In this document: piece by piece, positions 11,600-23,646 of the stretch | Position numbering within the stretch: the first letter of the stretch is position 1 | How the letters are laid out: every line of letters starts with the position of its first letter | Origin: Culex pipiens pallens | Lineage: Eukaryota > Arthropoda > Insecta > Diptera > Culicidae | Direction: 5' to 3' | Assembly (NCBI RefSeq): GCF_016801865.2 | Contig: NC_068938.1 | Coordinates: 9,734,520-9,798,519, forward strand | DNA length: 64,000 nucleotides | The notes under the pieces: model-generated | Told to the model about the DNA's origin: nothing | Seen by the model: only the letters and a program-made list of their open reading frames with translations | Databases searched by the model: none | Translations under genes and position numbers: made by a program

Positions 11600-12300
11600 T
11601 CTCGATTTCAAAATTCAAAATTCAAAATTCAATTCAATTCAAATTCAAAATTGAAAATATTATTCTCTAAAAGATCAGAAAATTTCACAAATGTTTCATA
11701 TTTAAACATTGAAAATCGACCATTAGAGACTTAGAAAACATCAATTTTCTTGTTTATAAATCTTTTCATGGCAATATCTCAGCAACTAAGGGTTGTATCA
11801 ACAAAGTACTAAAGTACTTTGTGAAAATTTCACTAATGTACTTTTTGATTGCAAATTAGATTTTACATCGAAATATGAAGTAGAAAAAAAAATATTGAAA
11901 TAACAACCCATAGTTTCAACATTTGCATGGCAATAGTAGTTTATGCAACACGTTCTGTTATTTTTGGTACAGAAAAGTAGGCTATTTCGTCGTTCAAGAA
12001 TGACACTTAAAGTAAGTAGTTTTACGGCGGAATAGCAAAAAAGTGTTTTAAAATGCATTTTACACTAGTTCAGTTGTTTTGCTATCATTAGTTTTCAAAA
12101 AATTTAGGATTTGACAAAAGCTGAAATTTTAGCAAAAAAAAAAAACATTTTGCGATAATAAACATCGACAATTTTCAAAAATTCAAAAGATTTTTAAATC
12201 AACCCAAACATGCTAAAAATGATTCTAAACGCAGGGGAATGCATTTTAAATTAAATTCTGTTGATTGAAATTCAATTTCCATTGAAATTTAGAAGTTTTT
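11600..12300 (+). repeat. composite of two dispersed repeats
   Basis: Bases 11640-11885 match the inner arm of the foldback at 12489-14427 (GGCAATATCTCAGCAACTAA, TACTTTTTGATTGCAAATTA). Bases 11890-12300 are a copy of the CAGTTGTTTTGC repeat also seen at 5925-6180 and 42690-42960, with family F words near 11970-12040. Confidence 0.6.
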
Positions 12301-12488
12301 CGAAAAAAATATGTTTTTGCCCCCAGATTTTTCGGGCCAGCTTTGAAGGTGGGAGGACAAAAAATTTTAATAAAATTTGTACCTGCTTTATTATCAAATT
12401 GAAAAACGAGTTTGACTAAAGTTATGCATTTTTTATGTTGGGAATATATTTTTATACCTCGAGGAGCAGGAAAAGAGGAAGAAGAAAG

Positions 12489-14427
12489 CAGAGCAGTTCT
12501 CTAGGATTTCGGTCATTCGATTTTTTTTGTATTTTTTAATCCGACTGAAACTTTTTTGGTGCCTTCGGTATGCCCAAAGAAGCCATTTTGCATCATTAGT
12601 TTGTCCATATAATTTTCCATACAAATTCGGCAGCTGTCCATACAAAAATGATGTATGAAAATTCAAAAATCTGTATCTTTTGAAGGAATTTTTTGATCGA
12701 TTTGGTGTCTTCGGCAAAGTTGTAGGTATGGATACGGACTACACTGGAAAAAAATAATACACGGTAAAAAAAATTTGGTGATTTTTTTATTTAACTTTTT
12801 ATCACTAAAACTTGATTTACAAAAAAACACTATTTTTAATTTTTTTTATTTTTTGATATGTTTTAGAAGGCATAAAATGCCAACTTTTCAGAAATTTCCA
12901 GGTTGTGCAAAAAATCACTGACCGAGTTATGAATTTTTTAATCAATACTGATTTTTTCAAAAAATCGAAATTTTGGTCGTAAAAATTTTTCAACTTCATT
13001 TTTCGATGTAAAATCAAATTTGCAATCAAAAAGTACTTTACTGAAATTTTGATAAAGTGCACCGTTTTCAAGTTATAGCCATATTTAAGTGACTTTTTTG
13101 AAAATAGTCGCAGTTTTTCATTTTTTTAAATTAGTGCACATGTTTGCCCAGTTTTGAAAAAAATATTTTTGAAAAGCTGAGAAAATTCTCTATATTTTGC
13201 TTATTTGGACTTTGTTGATACGACCTTTAGTTGCTGAGATATTGCAATGCAAAGGTTTAAAAACAGGAAAATTGATGTTTTCTAAGTTTCACCCAAACAA
13301 CCCACCATTTTCTATCGTCAATATCTCAGCAACTAATGGTCAGATTTTCAATGTTAATATATGAAACATTTGTGAAATTTTCCGATCTCTTCGAAAAAAA
13401 TATTTTTGGAATTTTCAAATCAAGACTAACATTTCACAAAGGCCAAACATTCAATATTACGCCCTTTTAAAATGTTTGTCTTGATTTGAAAATTCCAAAA
13501 ATATTTTTTTCGAAAAGATCGGAAAATTTCACAATTGTTTCATATATTAACATTGAAAATCGGACCATTAGTTGCTGAGATATTGACGATAGAAAATGGT
13601 GGGTTGTTTGGGTGAAACTTAGAAAACATCAATTTTCCTGTTTTTAAACCTTTGCATTGCAATATCTCAGCAACTAAAGGTCGTATCAACAAAGTCCAAA
13701 TAAGCAAAATATAGAGAATTTTCTCAGCTTTTCAAAAATATTTTTTTCAAAACTGGGCAAACATGTGCACTAATTTAAAAAAATGAAAAACTGCGACTAT
13801 TTTCAAAAAAGTCACTTAAATATGGCTATAACTTGAAAACGGTGCACTTTATCAAAATTTTAGTAAAGTACTTTTTGATTGCAAATTTGATTTTACATCG
13901 AAAAATGAAGTTGAAAAATTTTTACGACCAAAATTTCGATTTTTTGAAAAAATCAGTATTGATTAAAAAATTCATAACTCGGTCAGTGATTTTTTGCACA
14001 ACCTGGAAATTTCTGAAAAGTTGGCATTTTATGTCTTCTAAAACATATCAAAAAATAAAAAAAATTAAAAATAGTGTTTTTTTGTAAATCAAGTTTTAGT
14101 GATAAAAAGTTAAATAAAAAAATCACCAAATTTTTTTTTACCGTGTATTATTTTTTCCAGTGTAGTCCGTATCCATACCTACAACTTTGCCGAAGACACC
14201 AAATCGATCAAAAAATTCCTTCAAAAAATACAGATTTTTGAATTTTCATACATCATTTTTGTATGGACAGCTGCCGAATTTGTATGGAAAATTATATGGA
14301 CAAACTAATGATGCAAAATGGCTTCTTTGGGCATACCGAAGGCACCAAAAAAGGTTTCAGCCGGATTAAAAAATACAAAAATTAAAATTGAAGAAAAAAG
14401 ACCGATTTCGTAGAGAATTGCTCAGCA
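12489..14427. mobile_element. large foldback element, about 930-bp arms
   Basis: The left arm (about 12489-13425) and right arm (about 13470-14427) are long inverted copies with few mismatches and a centre near 13445. Outer ends are GAGCAGTTCTC and GAGAATTGCTC. Diverged relatives of the arm lie near 32340-32540 and 37560-37800. The two matching 84-codon frames, one on each arm, are the same sequence read twice and not a gene. No transposase. Confidence 0.85.
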
Positions 14428-14975
14428 GCAGCGTCCCACCCTCCTCAGAAAAGTACGAGCGAAACCGTGCCGGCAGCTGGTCATCGTACGGTTCCAGCTG
14501 ACAACTCAGCGTTCCCTCCTGGATGGGGGCGATCGTGCGTGGTCGCTGCCGGCAGTGGCAATACGGCCCAGCAAGAAGTTACCGGAGAAGATCTTTTTAC
14601 CCTGCCAGAGTTCTTTGCTCTCGCCGGGGAGATGATGACGCGGTTTCGGACCTGCCGTAACAAGGCGGAGCAATTCCTGGCCCTTGGGGAGCTGATGATC
14701 AAGCACATCTATACAGGATAAAAAACTGTGATCTAGTTTTAAGCTTTTTCTATTTCTATCCCCTTTCCCTTGCAATTTTAGTAAGTTTTTTTTATATTTT
14801 TGTCTTACTCTTGGTGACACCTTTATTTACAAACAATAACTGTTCCAAAATGGATTATGATGTAACACACAGCTGTAAGGAACTCCAAAACTCTGCTATG
14901 TACCTCAAAAGAACTAATTGTATCTTGATTATTCACCAATAAAACCTAATTGAATTGAAAATTGAATATATTTTT
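14428..14975 (+). mobile_element. 3' end of Jockey-like non-LTR retrotransposon
   Basis: An ORF1 (Gag-like) C-terminus ending at 14721 is followed directly by about 220 bp of 3' UTR with an AATAAA signal at 14938-14943 and a short ATTGAA repeat tail. The 5' part is missing where the element abuts the foldback. There is no reverse transcriptase, so either ORF2 was deleted or this is an ORF1-only lineage. Confidence 0.6.
14467..14721 (+). pseudogene. ORF1 (Gag-like) C-terminal fragment of a non-LTR element
   Basis: About 84 codons are open up to a TAA at 14719-14721. There is no real ATG start: the frame enters from upstream, and a different frame looks more protein-like before about 14500, suggesting an old frameshift. 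The last 40 residues (the LFTLPEFFALAGEMM region, then RFRTCRNKAEQF and a final helix) resemble the helical C-terminus of ORF1 proteins in mosquito Jockey-clade LINEs, which help package element RNA. The family call is from memory. It abuts the 3' UTR with no ORF2 between. Confidence 0.5.
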
Positions 14976-15339
14976 AATAAAATTTGGCAAATTTCAGCAG
15001 TTTTCAAATTGATGTTTTGGGAATCCTTGATTTTGATATTTTATTTTATGAAAATGATTAATCTGTATGTCAACTTTACATCTTTTTAATGCAATTCTTT
15101 TTGATAAATTTTTTTAATGCTCGTTGCAAATCAATTGTGTTTTAAAAGATTTTATTCAAATACTTATTTTTATACCCTATAGGCTAAAAACTCCCGCTTA
15201 CTTTTTCAAAAGGTCCTATGTACATAGCAAACCCATGGCGCATTGGTAGTTTTGGAAAAGTACTCTAGAATTATGCTATCATTTTATACTGAAAGTAGAA
15301 TTTCAGAAGAATCAAAAATGAAGAATTCTTAATCGTGAA
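14976..15339. other. AT-rich DNA without gene
   Basis: No feature recognised. Confidence 0.4.
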
Positions 15340-16830
15340 TTCATAACCAAAACAGCAATGGCCACCATCACATGGACCAAAAAACCTTTTTCCCAGCAGG
15401 AGTCCTGCTTGAACCTTCCCAATCAAAAAATCTCGATCATATGTTTTCCACCAAAACTAAAGCATCTAATCGAGCCCGTCACCACATCCAACCACGGAAG
15501 GAACACACCCCTTTCCGGAGATTCAGAGTCTGTGTGTGTGTGTCCCCTAGTCCCAAAATTGGCTATTGGTTGATGCAGCAACCCAGTGAACCGATTTGTG
15601 GGTAAAACTGCACCCTCTCGACCCACTTCTTCCAACCAGAGGGGGTTCCTTCCGGGGTCTCTTTGGGATGTTATGAATGAATTTTGAGCAGCATCAACAG
15701 TTTTCGGTTTCACTTTGGGAACATTTGCTGCCGAGGTTGCAGGAGACTCTGTCTATAACCTCTGTCTAGTCTGGTGGTTGGGGGAGCATGTGGTTCAGGG
15801 TGGGGAGCGGTGTGGAGGGTTGAAAGGGGTTGAAGGTCTCGAGTTTGTCTAGTGTGTACAAACTTATCAATGAATGAGAAGTGTGTGGAATAATGCTCTA
15901 TACACGTGTCTATAACGTAGACATTTAGTGCAATGCTCTCTGGCTGGGATTGCATCCAGCATGGCCTCCGAACAAGAATGCTTCCGCCAGGGCTGTGAGC
16001 TGTAGTACTACACGAGTCGACGACGACGACGACGAACCAGAACATCCACACACTCAGTCTGTGTTTAGTTGGTTCAGTTTAGATTTTGGTTTGGTTGAAA
16101 GTGAAACATGTAGACTAGAGACTAGAACTAGATACACACATAGCTGTTGCTGTTCGAAGGAGGAAGATTCTCGAGAGATTTGGCCTTTGCCGGGGATCGT
16201 TCCGTTGAAAATCATTGGCACACATTCGAGGAACCGACAAGGTTGACTTTAATACCAGAGCCAGACGGAAACTCCCCGAAAATCACATCAGCTGATGGTA
16301 ACCCAGATTCCAACCCAGACGTCGGATGATGGAGGGAAAGTTTACCAACCAAGCCATCTCTCTCTCTCTCTCTCCACCGGGAGGTACCTGCTGCAGGTTG
16401 GGTTGACTGTAGGGTGCCGAAAAGGATCATCGCACCACGTGTGTGTGTGCCCCACCTCCGACCACGTGGAAAACCCCGCACCCGAAACCGATATGGACGG
16501 TTATGCAAATTAGGCATTAATTCAGATTTGTATCTGTCTGTCGTCGTCGGTCGGTTTGGCGTGGGAGATTGGATTGGTCCGGATGACTAAACGTCCACCG
16601 TTGTGGGCAGCTTACAATTGTGCTGTCTGGTGAACACATTGTCGAACAATCTGTTATTGGTTACAAACGTGTGTTTGGTGTCATCCGTTCCAAAATTAGA
16701 TTTATTCAGAAAAATCGTAAACTTAAATACTTGTCTGGTCAAAAATTGTCAAGTAGATTTCCAATTAGATGGGCATATTTCTCGTTAAGTTTTTCGCATC
16801 GGCAACCAAAGCAATACCAATGAAATTTAA
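15340..16830. other. GC-richer single-copy island with E-boxes
   Basis: Long repeat-free stretch with short GT and TC runs and a CGACGACGACGACGACG run near 16018. CACGTG occurs at 15903-15908, 16436-16441 and 16463-16468. Overlapping open frames on both strands have low-complexity translations. I read it as a candidate enhancer/promoter or 5' UTR block; that is inference. Confidence 0.45.
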
Positions 16831-16919
16831 AAAGATGCATTGAAAATATTGTGAATGCTCTCGTTCGTGTCAGACGTGTGTTAGGCTCTGCTTTTGTTTT
16901 ATCAATTTATGTTTAAATG

Positions 16920-17819
16920 TGTAGTCATCAATGAGACACTTTTGGTTTTCAACTTTCAACGATTTTTCTAATTTTTTCATCAGCATGTTTTAATGAGCTT
17001 TTTGTTGCATTTTATTTCTTTTAGTGTGTTCAAACATTGACCAAAATATGAGATCGATCCGACATCTACAGCCAGAGTTATTCAACTGTCTCATTGTAGA
17101 CGCACTTGGCAGGAACAATGAGACACTCTACGAAAATCAATACTTTTCTAGTAAAACATCATGTTTTTGTATTGTTCCATTACAGGTGACTTGCCTTGAA
17201 CATTTTAGAGCAATTTTTTCAACATGAAACTTTAATTAACAAAAGTTATACTAAAAAGTATTTAAATTTTGTAAAATCTATATATTTATACCAAATAACT
17301 TTGTATGTGTGGTTAAATGAAATTAAAACTTTATAAATATCCCAAAAATCACTTTCAATTCATGTTTTGAAAGATTTACATGGATTTTGAAATGCTTAAT
17401 GAAGAAAAATCAAAGTGTCTCATTGTTACCCATGGGCAAAAATGAGTGGGGAACAATGAGACAGCCCTGGATTATGGGTATATTCTAAATTTTGGTCAAA
17501 CCTAATGAAAGGACATTGTAGCCCAACTCAATCCCTATGGAACGTCGAAAGAAATTTGAAGAAATATTAGTTTTGGTGTAAATGGCAGCCTACGAGTGAA
17601 AAAGTATTTTTAGTCCATAATTTACTTTTACACCCCATATACAAACATTTATGAATTACTTTTCAAGGGAGCGTCCATAACCAAAGCCAATAATATGGCA
17701 GACGTGTATCCCGTAGACACACCTTTCCCCCAAATACGAGCCTGATTGGTTGAAACTACGACTTGTGAGAGCCATTTTATCATTGTTCCCCGTGTCTCAT
17801 TGATGACTAATCTACCCTA
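16920..17819. mobile_element. MITE with GTAGTCATCAATGAGACAC ends, copy 1
   Basis: Ends are GTAGTCATCAATGAGACAC and its inverse GTGTCTCATTGATGACTA. It is nearly identical along its length to 40051-40978 in the same orientation. The interior repeats the word AATGAGAC in both orientations. The long open frame near 17024-17227 is not conserved in character and I do not read it as a gene. This copy lacks about 22 bp present in copy 2. Confidence 0.8.
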
Positions 17820-17859
17820 ATTGTTCCTTAAAACAGGTTAATTTACATGTTTTAAGAAA

Positions 17860-18577
17860 ATCAGTTCAATTTGTTGGGTGATGACGCGCGGATAATTGTG
17901 TGTGAAAAGAAAAGAATTTTATTTCGTGTTTCATTCTGGTTGGCTTGCCCAAGTCCTTCCTACATCATCGTTGATCGGGAGGCACGACGTCGTGTAATTT
18001 ATTTCATTAAAATAGGTTTAAGTGTTCAAAGTGATTAAATTACTGTAAAAAAGTCCTTCCTATATCATCGTTGATCGAAAGACACGCTGTCGGTTTAAGT
18101 CGTCTGGGTAATCGTGGTGCAAAATTACATTTATTTAGTATGTAAATATCTGTGCGCGAGTGTTTTGGTGTGCTAATTAGAAGACCTCCCATAGCATCGT
18201 AGCTCAGAGGCCTCGGCGATGGGTTTATTATGGTAGTCATCATCATTGCATCGTAGCTCGGAAGGCATCGGAAAGCTAATACCATATCCTAATAACAAAA
18301 AAATCATGATATGTTTGAAGGAGACGCTGTGGATTCAACGGTCTTAAGCGGTGTCAACGGGTATATAGCGAAAAACTATGTGCACATTCCTCTTTTTTGT
18401 TGAACTGCAGGCTTCTTGGGAGGGCGCTGGTATTGACTAATAAAGTCGGGGTCTTCAGGGGTTAAACAGTGAACGGATGGTTGGTTGATCATTTTTGATT
18501 CATTGTTTAACTTCAGCTGATCTGTCAATAACGGAGTAGCAGCTCATTGGCAGTCAACCATGCTTATGTCCATGCTC
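17860..18577 (+). mobile_element. retroposon family R, short copy
   Basis: Flanked by 30-bp direct repeats (17830-17859 and 18578-18607, 27 of 30 identical by eye) that look like target-site duplications. The 3' end is a degenerate ATGCTC repeat. It contains four diverged iterations of a motif centred on CATCGTTGATCG or CATCGTAGCTC (near 17962, 18056, 18190 and 18250). Its 3' half matches the longer inverted copy at 47972-49044, with a deletion of about 35 bp that breaks the small ORF. Confidence 0.65.
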
Positions 18578-18684
18578 AAAACAAGTAAATTTACATGTTT
18601 TATGAAACAAAATTACTTATAGTTCAGTCATAACATTTATCCTTAAACTTTTCCCGAAAACATAAAATCGATCCAAAAAACCCT

Positions 18685-18813
18685 AACCCTTTCAGGCCTG
18701 ATGGGTTATATATTACCCAAATATCAAAATACCCAAATCTATAATCTCCGTATGGTCAAAAAAATAATTTTCCCATCATTAACCATTTTTTTTAATTCAG
18801 GGCTGAAAGGGTT
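18685..18813. mobile_element. small MITE with AACCCTTTCAG ends
   Basis: AACCCTTTCAGGCCTGA at the left is inverted as TTCAGGGCTGAAAGGGTT at the right, giving a 129-bp element with AT-rich interior. Confidence 0.6.
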
Positions 18814-18839
18814 AAGCGGGTTATCCGTAAAAGAGGAAA

Positions 18840-18960
18840 CCAAAAATTGTTTAATTTTTTTTATTTGCATCTCCGTCGCGAAACTACTTACTTATCCTGT
18901 CATTCTCTTCAGAACCTGAATCGAAAAGTAACATTTTTCAGTATTTTATGTTTTGAACGA
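18840..18960 (-). repeat. dispersed repeat family F, inverted fragment
   Basis: The reverse complement carries AAGTAAGTAGTTTCGCGACG, matching the word near 1420-1440. Confidence 0.45.
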
Positions 18961-19239
18961 TGCATTTATTTAACACATGGATGTTTAACATAAAATTCCA
19001 ATGAAATAGCGTTTTTCGGAATTGCAAAAGATATTGTATTGATTTTTGATTAATTCTGTTTACTGTAATTTGGTACTGACTGATTGATAAGGTATCGGGA
19101 ATAGCAATTTAAAAAATTTGGTCTTTATGGGGCCATTTTGTCTTGAGATACTAACATTTGAAAAAACAAAAAATAATTTTTATTTGATAAACTGAATTTT
19201 CCGATATCTTATCCCAAGCAAAGTTCCTGATTTCTCCAG

Positions 19240-19450
19240 AAAGAATCATCAACTCGCGAGCACAAATCGAACGCGACGCAAAACTGCACTGACCGTTTCC
19301 TATCGTTTGTCACTTCCACACCAATCGCTACTGAAAGTTCTCTCTTTCGCTCTCACTCTCACTCGAATCGGCTAGTACAGCGAATGGATCAGAGAGTGTT
19401 ATGGTGCTCAAAGCTGACTCAAAATAGTTTGCGATCGGCTTTGTTTCAAT
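19240..19450. other. short single-copy GC-richer island
   Basis: Contains a CTCTCACTCTCACTCG run near 19353. No coding frame of note and no repeat copy in the window. Confidence 0.35.
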
Positions 19451-19506
19451 CATTTATCAAGTTGCTTAATTCAATGTTATCCTAAATATTTTGCAAATTT
19501 GCTGAT

Positions 19507-19702
19507 AACCCAAGTAACATTTTTTCCAGGAGTTCTACAAGAGCTCTTCAAGATAGCTACAGCATAGCAGTTTGGACTGCGGCAGAACTCTTGCAGAAGG
19601 TTTGATTGAAGAGATTTTTATCCTGCCACGGTCCAAATTGCTAAGCTTTAGCTATTTTTTGAGAGTTCTTGAAGAACTTCAGAAACTTTTTGCTACTTGG
19701 GT
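19507..19702. mobile_element. MITE with AACCCAAGTAAC ends
   Basis: Inverted ends are AACCCAAGTAACA and TTGCTACTTGGGTT. Interior inverted words such as AGAGCTCTTCAAG and CTTGAAGAACT make the whole element fold. It shares the CCCAAGTAAC terminus with the larger element at 26747-27803. Confidence 0.65.
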
Positions 19703-20199
19703 TTTTTTTTTCTATATCTAAACTATTGACAGTGGTACAATCCTCAAGGATTTTTTTCTTTCGAAATTTTACTTTGTGATTTTTTTCCCCGAAATTGGCA
19801 ACACTGCTTAGTATGATTGGAATTTTGTAGCTCATAGATTTTGGTAAAATTACATCTTCTATTTTACCTTCTAAATTCAAAATATTTTTGCATGTTTAAA
19901 AATATTCCTAAATAACATTTTTATTTGTGAGAGTCCATTTAATGATTTAGAGCCAAAAATGTTTTTTTCTTAATTCATCTCAAGAATCACTAAATATAAA
20001 TATTGGCCTAATCAGAATTTATCTTTTCAACATAAGTATAAATATACATTTTTTGTTTGATGAGTAATACAATCAAGAATTCAAGCGAAAGCAAAATTCT
20101 AAGTTTTAGTTAACTTTGCTTAATGATCACAATGTCACATTCAATTGTGTACATAATTTATGTAATTCAATCCTCTTCTGCAGAATTCCACAAATTCAT
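19703..20199. other. AT-rich DNA without gene
   Basis: No feature recognised. Confidence 0.4.
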
Positions 20200-21215
20200 A
20201 ATTGCTCCAAATTAAGCTAATCCAAATTAGCACCAAATTCTCGCATGCCTTTAATCGTTCCCAAACCCAGTTACAATCTTCAAAGCAAAGTCCCCTTTTC
20301 CCTTGGTCAACCCTTTCCTTCGTTCAGTGGCGGTCACTGTCCTTTGACCTGGATAATTTATGTTCCCACACACGCGGCAGGGAGAAAAACCCCGCGAAAA
20401 GGGGGAGCAACACCAAAAAGACACAAAATAAAAAATAAAAACGCGGGAAACCCCCGAAAAAAAGAGAGTTGAAGTACACACGAAAATAAACCCAACTACG
20501 CAGCCAAACCCCTTTCGTCCTTCCTCCCTCGATTTATGCTGCCACTGTGTTATGACGACGACGCCAGCTCAACATAACACACTCATCATCCCCTCACATC
20601 ACCCAAACGTGGTGAGCCGGTTCGATATGATAGGCCTACGGCCGAGCGTAACAAGTTAACCCTTTTTCACTCGATTTGTGTTTGATGCAGTTTTGAGCAA
20701 AAAAAAAATCTACGATTAATTCACCTATTTGGTTCAGAAATCGAAATAAAATGAGTAAAACAATCTTAAAATCACAACCACCATGGAAAGAAATTTTCAA
20801 AAGGAATTTGTCTAAAAAACATTGAAATAGCAAAAAAATGTAAATTTTAAAGCTTTTCTTTTACAACAAACGTCACACAAGTGGAAACATTCGTGGCACG
20901 TACGCATCGCTGTTTTTCAGATCTTTTTTCACTTCTGAAAAAAAACTCCGAATAGAAAGTGGGCACACGCGCCCCTAAATTTTTCCAAGTGTGGATCCAG
21001 TAGAACAACTTTTTTGCCAGTGAAAAGGCCAAAAAAGCCAACGTCAGAACAGATTGCATACACAGTTTTGACGACGACGACGATGCACTCTGTAGCTGCA
21101 ACGTAAACGCACAGGGACACGTGGGCAAGGAAAACATATGTGGATCAAGAATTAACATGAACCTTTTGGAACTGCAATGTTAAACGATGAAACGGAGAAA
21201 GTCGTTTTCGGGAAG
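20200..21215. other. GC-richer single-copy island
   Basis: Contains GACGACGACGACGA near 21070, a CACGTG at 21118-21123 in the context GGGACACGTGGG, and purine-rich stretches. Both strands have overlapping frames of up to 103 codons with no domain. Candidate regulatory or untranslated DNA. Confidence 0.4.
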
Positions 21216-21866
21216 GATTAATGGGTCCACTTTTTTTTAGTTTGAAGAATATTTTGTGTTGGGGGGAGCGAATTCAGGGGAGTGTGTAAATGCAGTTGTT
21301 CGTAATAATGATAATTATAGTTATTACTTTAAAAGGGCTATTAGCAGCTCGTAAGAAGTTGAACGCAGTTGTTGTTTGCCTTGAGACAAAATTTCGTTTG
21401 TTTTTCTTTAGATTTTAATTTGGTTGATCTGAAATTTATGACTTAAAAAAATTATTTTGCAGCTTAAAATGATGATGAGACAGAAATTTGGTGTTAAACG
21501 GAATTTAATGTAAAATTGGACATCCGATTTGATGGCATACTCAAAAACATATTGCATTATTCCAGCATTTTTCGGTGCAATTTTGAAAACAAGGCGGGCT
21601 TCGATCTAAAAGTTCGCCAAAAACCCATTTTCATCCAGTTTTGGATCTTAAAAAAGCATGGGCTGGAAGAACTATTTAAATTTTAGGAAATTTTAGGGTT
21701 GGAAGTTTGATTTGTTTTATGCGACTTTGCCAATGTTTTTAATTGTCTATAGCAGAAAATGTGTAAATCAAGCAACAAACTAAAAAAGTGACTGTAAAAA
21801 CGTGAAAAAACTAAAAAGGCTTAAAGTAATGATTTGGTAATGATAGTAAGTGGTGAATAGGCCATA
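21216..21866. other. AT-rich DNA without gene
   Basis: No feature recognised. Confidence 0.4.
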
Positions 21867-22640
21867 CAGGGGAAAAGAGGTAATATGCACCCCGGGGCAA
21901 TATGTTCCCCCTGCTTTTCTCGGTATTGAAAAAAAAATTTCCGGGAAAAAATCATAGAGATTGGAAACTTAATACTGCAAAACTATTCTGAAAAAATTGA
22001 GCATCGTAGTATAAAAGCAGCTTAAGTTATTTGCAAAATTTGTTGTTTTTCATCTAATTTTCATTCAATATGATTTTTGGAAATTATAAAAAGCATTTAT
22101 TGATATTGTAAGTGTTGATTTATATAGTTTTTGCCATAATCATCATTATTCATTAGGTAGTTGAGTTCAAAAACATTGAAAATGTATTTTAAATTAAATT
22201 ATCTGCAAAAAGCGTGATCGGGGCAAAATGCACCGCTGCACTGAACAAATCCGACCGGCGGATCCGAAAAAATTTCGCGATGAATTCGAAAACATTGTCT
22301 GTTTCCGAAATCATCAAAACTGTTTACGATTTTGAAAGAATTGATTTCGCAAATTGTAATGCTCCTTTGTAAAAACAGCGGTGTCATCTAATGGTGAATA
22401 GTGAAAACTGCTTTAACTCGGTGCATTTTGCCCCGCATGGTTTTTTGAAATGAATTAAAAATGTTTTTAAAAATTTGATATTTTCCATCAATTTTGAGGT
22501 TTTTAAGACTTTTTTCACACGGATCACGAAGAATATTAGTTGTTTTGGAACATCAAACAAAATTATTTCATAGAAATGCTGTTATAGTTGAGAAATCACA
22601 GTTTCTCTTATGGGGTGCATATTATCCCATCTTCCCCTAG
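21867..22640 (+). mobile_element. MITE with GGTAATATGCACCCC ends, copy 1
   Basis: The left end (CAGGGGAAAAGAGGTAATAT then GCACCCC) is inverted at the right (GGGGTGCATATTATCCCATC then TTCCCCTA). A GC-rich word meaning GGGGCAAAATGCACCGC recurs inside. It is the inverted relative of 56941-57735. No transposase. Confidence 0.75.
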
Positions 22641-23015
22641 GGGGAGGGAGGGAGAGGGGGTAATATGCACCCCCGGGGCAAAACGCACCCCCAGCTTTTC
22701 TCGTTATTAGGAATACATTTCTGGGGAAAAAATCATAGACATTGGAAGCTTAACATTGTAAAACTATGCTGGAAAAGTTTGAGCATGGTATTTTAAAAAC
22801 AGCCAAAGTTATTTGCAAAACTTTTTTTTATTGAACTTCCAATATGATTTTTGGACAATATAAAAAGCATTTATTGATATTCCAAGTGTTTTTTATATAG
22901 TTTTTACCACAATCTTCATTATTCTACAGATAGATGAGTCCAAAAACATTAAAAAAGGTATTTTTAATTGAATTTATGTAATATGCGTTTTCGGGGCAAA
23001 ATGCACCGCTGTAAA
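22641..23015 (+). mobile_element. MITE, GGTAATATGCACCCC family, truncated copy 2
   Basis: It begins immediately after copy 1 with GGGGTAATATGCACCCCC. It follows the same internal order through TTTTCTCGTTATT and GGGGCAAAATGCACCGCTG, then stops about halfway. The two copies are head to tail with no spacer. Confidence 0.7.
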
Positions 23016-23276
23016 AAGAAGTTAAATGTCTTAGCCCTTGTTCTTTATGGATTTACGGACTATTTCACTTATTTGATGATTTAGGGAATCTGAAATATAA
23101 TGTTGAATAAATGAAAGAACAAGTTTGACCAAAACTGAAATGTATGAGAGAAAATTTGCTAAAAATCTTAAACAAAAATTGTCTATGTAAAAAACAATAC
23201 GTCATACACAGAGTCATTTTCAACTTCAAGTAAAAATAAGTTTCATTTAAATTAATTAAATTAAAAGCAGGCTTAA

Positions 23277-23487
23277 ACACACAGAAATAAATTCATGGTA
23301 ATATTACATCTGGGAAGGGGTACATCTTTTTTGTCAGAAAATACACCTATTTTATCTCTAGAAATATGTAATTTAACCACTTTTCTGGTGTAATGTCACT
23401 TTTTCAGTCTAAATTGAGGTAAAATTATATCATAATTCAACCTGTCAAAATTACAGCTTCCAAATTTACATTTATTTTTACTGTGCA
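23277..23487. mobile_element. MITE with CACAGAAATAAATT ends
   Basis: Ends ACACACAGAAATAAATT and AAATTTACATTTATTTTT (then ACTGTGCA) are inverted. It is related to the nested element at 6967-7216. Confidence 0.6.
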
Positions 23488-23646
23488 GTTCTTTTTTTAA
23501 ATTCAAAGAGTGATCTACAGTCAAATCCAAAAGCAAATCCTATACCTTTCTTTAGTAAGAAAGGCAAAAGAATTATAAATATTGTTTCCAATTTTTTTAA
23601 AGAATCAATCTTAACACGGAAAAAATTGTTCCAATCGTGAACATAT

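Noticed and set aside
12817..14087. Two nearly identical 84-residue frames on opposite strands
   Set aside because: They are the two arms of one foldback element read in each direction; AT-rich Lys/Phe/Ile composition and no domain.
22199..22387. Look-alike peptide also present at 57241
   Set aside because: The shared start of the peptide comes from two copies of the GGGGTAATATGCACCCC MITE, not from a gene family.
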